10,502 bases of DNA from an uncultured Planctomycetaceae bacterium (GTDB lineage Bacteria > Planctomycetota > Planctomycetia > Pirellulales > Pirellulaceae), in the NCBI GenBank assembly GCA_937967755.1, contig CALBTA010000699.1:1-10502 (forward strand). Reading direction: 5' to 3'. The notes beneath the pieces were generated by a model, which did no database searches, was not told the DNA's origin, and saw nothing but the letters and a program-made list of their open reading frames with translations. Each line of letters opens with the position of its first letter. Position 1 is the stretch's first letter. The position numbers and the translations under genes are program-made. Below, piece by piece: positions 6,427-10,502 of this stretch.

Positions 6427-7734
6427 CTATCCAACCTCAAACCCTTTGCGTTGCTCGCGCCGTAGCCAGTCGTTGGCTTCTTTGTCTTGCGGAAACTGTT
6501 CGTTCTCCGCATCCCAATTCAACGGCCGGCCGAGCCGCATGGAGATGTTGGCGATGTGGCAGGTGGTGACGCTGCGGTGTTGGCTCCAAACGTCGGAGAT
6601 GGGGCGCTGCCGCGTACGAATGCAATCGATGAAGTTGCCCATGTGGTTGACGATGGCCTCCAGTTTGCCCGAGCGCGCCGGGCGGTCGAGGTTGTCGTGC
6701 GGGTACAACTCATAGTCTTCCCGCGGCAGTGCGTCGCGCGGCAACTCTTCCACCGGCTTGCCGGTTAGCCGTCCGCGATTGACAAAGATCCGCCCCTTCG
6801 TACCGGTGATCAGAATTCCGTTCTGACCGGTATCCGACACGGTCATCACCGCTCCGCCGGGATAGCGGTAAGTCGCCGAAAAATCGACCGCCACGTTGTA
6901 ACCGCCGTCAACGTTGGGAAACTTCGCCCGCCCTTCCACGTGCGCGGGGTACTCGCCGATGGCCCACTGCCCAATATCCAGGTGATGAGCGCCCCAATCG
7001 GTCATCTGTCCGCCGGAGTATTCATGCCACCAGCGGAACGTGTAGTGGCAGCGCTCCGCGCGATAGGGCACCTCGGGCGTTTGTCCTTGCCACATGTTCC
7101 AGTTCAGATGAGCCGGCGGCTTTTGAATTTCAAACGGCCCGCCGGTCTTGTTTTTCCCCAGCACCACGTCGACGCGCTCGATTGTTCCCAGCCGCCCCTG
7201 GCGCGCCATCTCAGCCGCCAATCGAAACCGATGATCGCTGCGTTGCCACGAACCGACTTGCACAACGCGGCCGGTCTCTTGCACGACTTCGGTCAGCAGC
7301 TTTCCTTCGTCCACGGTCAGCGTCAGCGGCTTCTCGACGTAAACATCCAGCCCGGCCCGGCAGGCGTCGATTACCATCTTCGTATGCCAATGATCCGGCG
7401 TGCCGATCATCAGAACGTCGAGATCACCGCGGTCCAGCAGCTTGCGGTAGTCGTCATACAAGCTGGCCTTCCCGCCGAACTGCTCCTTCGCCTTCTCGCC
7501 AATCTCGCGATCCACATCACAGATCGCTACCAAATCGCCGTATGGCAGCGCCTTCTCGGTGATAACCGAACCCTGATAGCGCATGCCAACCGCGCCAATC
7601 GACAAACGGTCGTTCTTCAACCGCGGCTTATCCCGCCCATCGGCACCGCTACTAAAAAAGTAAGGAGCCACCCCCAACCCCACAGCCGCCAGACCACTCC
7701 GCTGCAACAACTCACGCCGCCGAATCAATCGCAT
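6427..7734 (-). CDS. Gfo/Idh/MocA family oxidoreductase with Tat signal
   Basis: A 435-aa protein opening with the twin-arginine leader RRRELLQRSGLAAVGLGVA (residues 5-23), typical of exported planctomycete members. The Rossmann nucleotide-binding loop is GAVGMRYQGS (47-56), with the acidic end of the second strand at ICDVD (71-75). TPDHWHTKM (112-120) and the family motif EKP (134-136) follow. The C-terminal domain has WHEYSGGQMTDWGAHHLDIGQW, a stretch conserved in this group around the catalytic histidines. By family it is an NAD(P)-dependent sugar or inositol-type dehydrogenase; the exact substrate cannot be read. ATG 7734 is preceded by AAGGA with a 6-base spacer. Same-strand arrangement with the dehydrogenase/cytochrome gene suggests co-expression. 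No truncation or missing motif is seen. Confidence 0.93.
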   Translation of the reverse strand: MRLIRRRELLQRSGLAAVGLGVAPYFFSSGADGRDKPRLKNDRLSIGAVGMRYQGSVITEKALPYGDLVAICDVDREIGEKAKEQFGGKASLYDDYRKLLDRGDLDVLMIGTPDHWHTKMVIDACRAGLDVYVEKPLTLTVDEGKLLTEVVQETGRVVQVGSWQRSDHRFRLAAEMARQGRLGTIERVDVVLGKNKTGGPFEIQKPPAHLNWNMWQGQTPEVPYRAERCHYTFRWWHEYSGGQMTDWGAHHLDIGQWAIGEYPAHVEGRAKFPNVDGGYNVAVDFSATYRYPGGAVMTVSDTGQNGILITGTKGRIFVNRGRLTGKPVEELPRDALPREDYELYPHDNLDRPARSGKLEAIVNHMGNFIDCIRTRQRPISDVWSQHRSVTTCHIANISMRLGRPLNWDAENEQFPQDKEANDWLRREQRKGFEVG

Positions 7735-7950
7735 ATTGCATCCTTAATTTTAGGGTAGCCGAACTCGTGAGAGTTCAGGGAATTCGTTTCGGTGCCAGAA
7801 TTTGCAGAAGTCTCACGAAAGGTTGAGCTGCCACCATGCTTTAGGCAGTATATCTCGTATCACATCGATATTCTTCGCGTTCTGGAATTCTCCTAGAATC
7901 TTGTGTCGCATTCGATGCCCACCAACGCGCTAGCCGCCTGACAAAGCCTT
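7735..7950. other. Divergent intergenic region with a GAACTC hairpin
   Basis: These 216 bases lie between the oxidoreductase (minus) and the 484-aa protein (plus) and should hold both promoters. A perfect 6-bp stem, GAACTC-GTGA-GAGTTC, occurs at 7761-7776, about 27 bases upstream of the oxidoreductase start. It could act on the oxidoreductase leader or be a dispersed repeat. No convincing promoter boxes or Shine-Dalgarno were found before ATG 7951. Confidence 0.4.
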
Positions 7951-9405
7951 ATGTTCTCAAAGACTTTAGCTAGAACGCTTCCCCAAGCGTCAACTGTGCT
8001 GTTGCTTCTGGCAACAAGCGGTCTATCAGATGAACGGCCTGCCCAGCGGCCAGGCGCCGATCAATTGATGCGTTCGCTGCAAGATGCCTCCGTGCCGTTT
8101 GCTGCGCGTCGGGAGGCTGCGAAGCAGATCCTTGCGCTTGATCTGCGAGATGAATCTGAATTTTGGAGAGATCCTTCTCCGTCGCCGCCTCCCAATCCAC
8201 TCCTAAAGAAGTTTGCGAATCCAAGTGTCGCCGAGGCGATCCTGCTGGCGATGGATGCCGAGCTAATAGCTTTCGATGCGCGTGCTCCAGATGCGGGTAA
8301 ACCGGATGAATTCGCTCGTGACAGAATCGAGCTGGAATACGTCAAGGCATTACGAGAGCTTAATGACCCGCGCGTTGCGGCGGGTATTTCGGAGCGCGCG
8401 GTGCGTGCACCGTCTCTGCTAAGTCGTGTCCGCTTCGCCGCACTGGCCGAAGACTTAGGGGAATCGCAGCCGTTGATCGATCTGGCCAACGATCTTCGCG
8501 GACAACGACTCACTATATCTTCAGGTAAAGCCGGCCCCTTGGAACTGGAGGGCGTGGTTTGGGCGTTGGAAAATTCAGATGCTCGCGAGGGCGAACTCGC
8601 GATGGCGGCTATCCTCGACCCAAAGCATCCGTTTCATTCGCTAGTTGCGGCTCGAGTTCGGCAAAACCGGCTAGCGGATGACTTTAGCTTTACGTCCGAA
8701 GGATTGCCCGACGCTCAGTTCGAATTCGCTGATTTCAAAAAGATGGGGCATTCCCAATGCTGGTTCGCCCACCCAGGCTGTCTGCCGATTCTCCGTCAGG
8801 AGTTGGACAACGAAAAAGCCACCATCGTGAAAATTACGATTGAAGGCAACACCGTCTATCAACGAGCCTGCAACGCAAAAGGCTGTCGATTCACGATGCG
8901 GTCGATTCCGAGCCTGCTAAGTGACCCTGGCGAAAGGCGTTCCAAGGTTGTCCAGCGTCGCTGCGATGTCGCGGCAGAGAGACTCTCGACGCTCGTGCTG
9001 GGCCTGCCGGAGTACCATCCACTGCGGAAAGATGCCGACGAGCGTTTAGCCGTCTATCGAAGCTTTATGGATCAATTCAAGGGGAAGTTTCGCCGGCTGA
9101 CAACCGAGGAGCGCATTCGATTTGGAAATTCCCCACGGCCGCAATTCATACCCGAAATTCCCGCACTGACACGGGGAGCAACCGCTGAGGATGTCGCAAA
9201 CGGATTGGCGATTTTCCACCTTGTGGGAAAGGGCAGGCCAGTGGACTTGAACTTACCGCTACTTGCAAAACGCCGTGACGGGTTGCAACCCCTGATTGTT
9301 CTACAAGCGGAACGGACCCCCAATGGCGAACTCATCTATGGTGCGATTTCCCAGTCGGAAATCCTACAGTTGCCAGCCGACGCGGTCGCACCATATGGCG
9401 AATAG
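7951..9405 (+). CDS. Exported protein of unknown function with a four-cysteine cluster, 484 aa
   Basis: I do not recognise this family. The frame is open from ATG 7951 to TAG. The N-terminus (TLARTLPQASTVLLLLATSGL) reads as a signal peptide of about 27 residues, so the product is probably periplasmic. Residues ~35-235 are mostly helical with alternating hydrophobic positions, resembling HEAT-like repeats. A beta-richer region follows with four cysteines in two pairs, C270-x6-C277 (CWFAHPGC) and C307-x4-C312 (CNAKGC). In an exported protein these suggest disulfides or a metal site. The C-terminus is mixed helix and strand, with LQPLIVLQAERTPNGELIYG near the end. No catalytic motif was identified. 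There is no clear Shine-Dalgarno, so the start rests on the signal peptide and the first in-frame ATG. It is divergent from the oxidoreductase, with no visible operon partner. Confidence 0.82.
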   Translation: MFSKTLARTLPQASTVLLLLATSGLSDERPAQRPGADQLMRSLQDASVPFAARREAAKQILALDLRDESEFWRDPSPSPPPNPLLKKFANPSVAEAILLAMDAELIAFDARAPDAGKPDEFARDRIELEYVKALRELNDPRVAAGISERAVRAPSLLSRVRFAALAEDLGESQPLIDLANDLRGQRLTISSGKAGPLELEGVVWALENSDAREGELAMAAILDPKHPFHSLVAARVRQNRLADDFSFTSEGLPDAQFEFADFKKMGHSQCWFAHPGCLPILRQELDNEKATIVKITIEGNTVYQRACNAKGCRFTMRSIPSLLSDPGERRSKVVQRRCDVAAERLSTLVLGLPEYHPLRKDADERLAVYRSFMDQFKGKFRRLTTEERIRFGNSPRPQFIPEIPALTRGATAEDVANGLAIFHLVGKGRPVDLNLPLLAKRRDGLQPLIVLQAERTPNGELIYGAISQSEILQLPADAVAPYGE

Positions 9406-9606
9406 CGAGTCCCGCGCTTGAGAATGGGACCTTGATTCTACGGGCCGATTGAATGAACAAAGCATCTCATTTGTGAGCGGGTCCGGTTGGCGAAAGCGAA
9501 TCGCGAAGTACTTCGGCCTGAAATCAAACCCCGCCACTGCGGCCGTCCCAGCAAAAAAGTAGCCTGACCCAAGCCTGGCCCCTTTTCGGCACTGGCTTGG
9601 TTCGCA
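9406..9606. other. Intergenic stretch with a possible convergent terminator
   Basis: This 201-base gap separates two convergent genes. An inverted repeat, CCAAGCC at 9569-9575 and GGCTTGG at 9594-9600, brackets an 18-base loop; no T run follows, so it is at best a weak bidirectional terminator. A short plus-strand frame from GTG near 9473 to TAG before 9563 encodes a basic peptide of about 29 residues containing GWRKRIAKYFGLK. It could be the tail of a lost gene, but I cannot identify it. Confidence 0.3.
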
Positions 9607-10077
9607 CTATGACGCGGCAAAGCGAGAGAAATCAGTCGCGACGTACTGCAGAAACTGTGGCTTGCAATGCTCCGTTACGTCTTGTGGCTTCCGATCCGTC
9701 TGGCGACCATTGAACCAAGTCGTTCGCTTGCCTTTGTTCTTCCCTTTCTTGTTTTGATGCGACTCCGTGATGAATTCTTCGGAAGTCATGATCCACATCA
9801 TATCCATTCGTTCCGAGTAAAACACGAACTAATAATTCGCGCGAAGTTCGTGTGGTATCGCGGCGAACAGAGCAGCGTCGCCGGCCACACAAGTCTTGGA
9901 TCGAGCTTTGATTTGAACTGTGATGAACGACTCGTCGTCACGCCGCACTACAGCGTCGATTGCATCATCATCAACGAGCGGTAGGTATACGTCCAGCCCT
10001 TCCTTTAGCATGTTGCCGACGATCCAGTATTCGATACGTTTGCCGAATCCGGCACTGTGGCGAAACGTGTTTGTCAT
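9607..10077 (-). pseudogene. PD-(D/E)XK-like small nuclease gene interrupted by an in-frame amber codon
   Basis: One minus-strand frame runs from ATG 10077 (AGGA five bases upstream) to TAG 9609-9607, 157 codons, broken only by TAG at codon 83 (9831-9829). Upstream of the amber the product has GKRIEYW (E16), a DDDAIDAVV stretch (D41) and VQIKARSK (Q55-I-K57). This is the E...D...(E/Q)xK order of PD-(D/E)XK nucleases and Holliday-junction-resolvase-like proteins. After the amber the same frame continues FVFYSERMDMMWIMTSEEF and a QNKKGKNKGKR stretch, so the two parts are one protein. The amber follows NY and precedes FVFYSER, where a tryptophan (TGG to TAG) is plausible. As it stands, 82 residues with the active-site motifs would be made, or the full protein by suppression. 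The function would be DNA cleavage or repair; the target is unknown. Lower GC than the dehydrogenase suggests acquired DNA. Confidence 0.7.
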
Positions 10078-10203
10078 GATTTCCTGGTGGGCGAACAAGA
10101 AGCACACAGAAATGGGGGAAATCAAGTATATTTGGAATTCCGCATAGTTCGATCTGTGTATCAATCTTTTTTGGGAAAAGCGGGTGCGGCGTTTTTATTC
10201 GTG

Positions 10204-10502
10204 ATGCCCGGTGAGCAAGGGTGGACTGCTTTAGGGTTCGCACTGGCAGCTAGGGGTTTCGCGGGATTAAGCTGGGAAACGGCCTTGGCTGCTTCGGTCG
10301 AATATGCAGTCCGCCTTACGCGAATTGGTGACCCCCGAAATGTGCGATTTTGGTACATTTTGGGGACGAAACGCGGATTGCAAGCGGTAACAAAAACCGT
10401 TTCAGCACAACAACTTACGGAAATTGTGCTTCGCGAAAAACACTCCCCAAATGCACCACGAACCACAACAACCCGGTACAAGCTCGGCGGTGGCTGGAAG
10501 CC
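10204..10502 (+). CDS. Uncharacterised reading frame, open at the right edge
   Basis: From ATG 10204 the plus frame stays open for 99 codons to the window end. It also continues open upstream past GTG 10156, so the start is uncertain. The product begins MPGEQGWTALGFALAARGF, a fairly hydrophobic stretch. A more charged segment (SVEYAVRLTRIGDPRNVRFW) and a basic tail follow. I recognise no family. There is no Shine-Dalgarno before either start. The opposite strand is also open over 10161-10481, so coding strand and reality are both in doubt; the hydrophobic and charged pattern slightly favours plus. Confidence 0.3.
   Translation, partial: MPGEQGWTALGFALAARGFAGLSWETALAASVEYAVRLTRIGDPRNVRFWYILGTKRGLQAVTKTVSAQQLTEIVLREKHSPNAPRTTTTRYKLGGGWK

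Noticed and set aside
6940..7758. Plus-strand 272-codon frame across the oxidoreductase
   Set aside because: Antisense shadow; the minus strand has the Tat leader, Rossmann loop and EKP motif.

Overview
The window looks like a chromosomal segment of a planctomycete, probably in or near the Pirellulales. The main evidence is a long gene with the PVC-specific architecture of dehydrogenase-like beta-propeller, helical repeats and two CXXCH haem sites. A Tat-exported Gfo/Idh/MocA oxidoreductase and a spacer repeat built on GTGACAAGGT / ACCTTGTCAC point the same way. GC content is high in most genes and lower in the last kilobase.

Layout. (1) 1-1668, minus: an AAA+ ATPase whose C-terminal end lies outside the window. 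(2) 1681-1881, minus: a terminator-like hairpin preceded in transcription order by an RNA locus that reads as a circularly permuted tRNA-Val(UAC). Its 3' half comes first, then a 17-nt linker, then its 5' half, and the two outer flanks can pair with each other. (3) 1887-1975: GTGACAAGGT spacer repeat in inverted arrangement. (4) 1961-2212, minus: a small 83-aa protein with a very strong Shine-Dalgarno and a C-terminus that runs into the repeat. (5) 2430-3331, plus: a stand-alone alanyl-tRNA-synthetase-like catalytic core. Its well-placed ATG and RBS are one base out of frame with the body. (6) 3367-6255, minus: PVC-type dehydrogenase / cytochrome c protein. (7) 6427-7734, minus: Gfo/Idh/MocA oxidoreductase. 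(8) 7951-9405, plus: unrecognised exported 484-aa protein with four clustered cysteines. (9) 9607-10077, minus: small PD-(D/E)XK-like nuclease gene interrupted by an in-frame amber codon. (10) 10204-10502, plus: an uncharacterised reading frame open to the window edge.

The part most likely to be new is 1-3331. A small protein, a permuted tRNA-like RNA and an AAA+ ATPase lie in one direction, and a minimal AlaRS-like ligase is divergent to them across a 217-bp gap. An aminoacyl-adenylate-forming enzyme beside an abnormal tRNA-like molecule suggests a tRNA- or aminoacylation-related accessory system, but the functional link is inference. Genes 6 and 7 look like ordinary planctomycete exported oxidative catabolism genes and may be co-transcribed. 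The last kilobase looks like a decaying accessory region.
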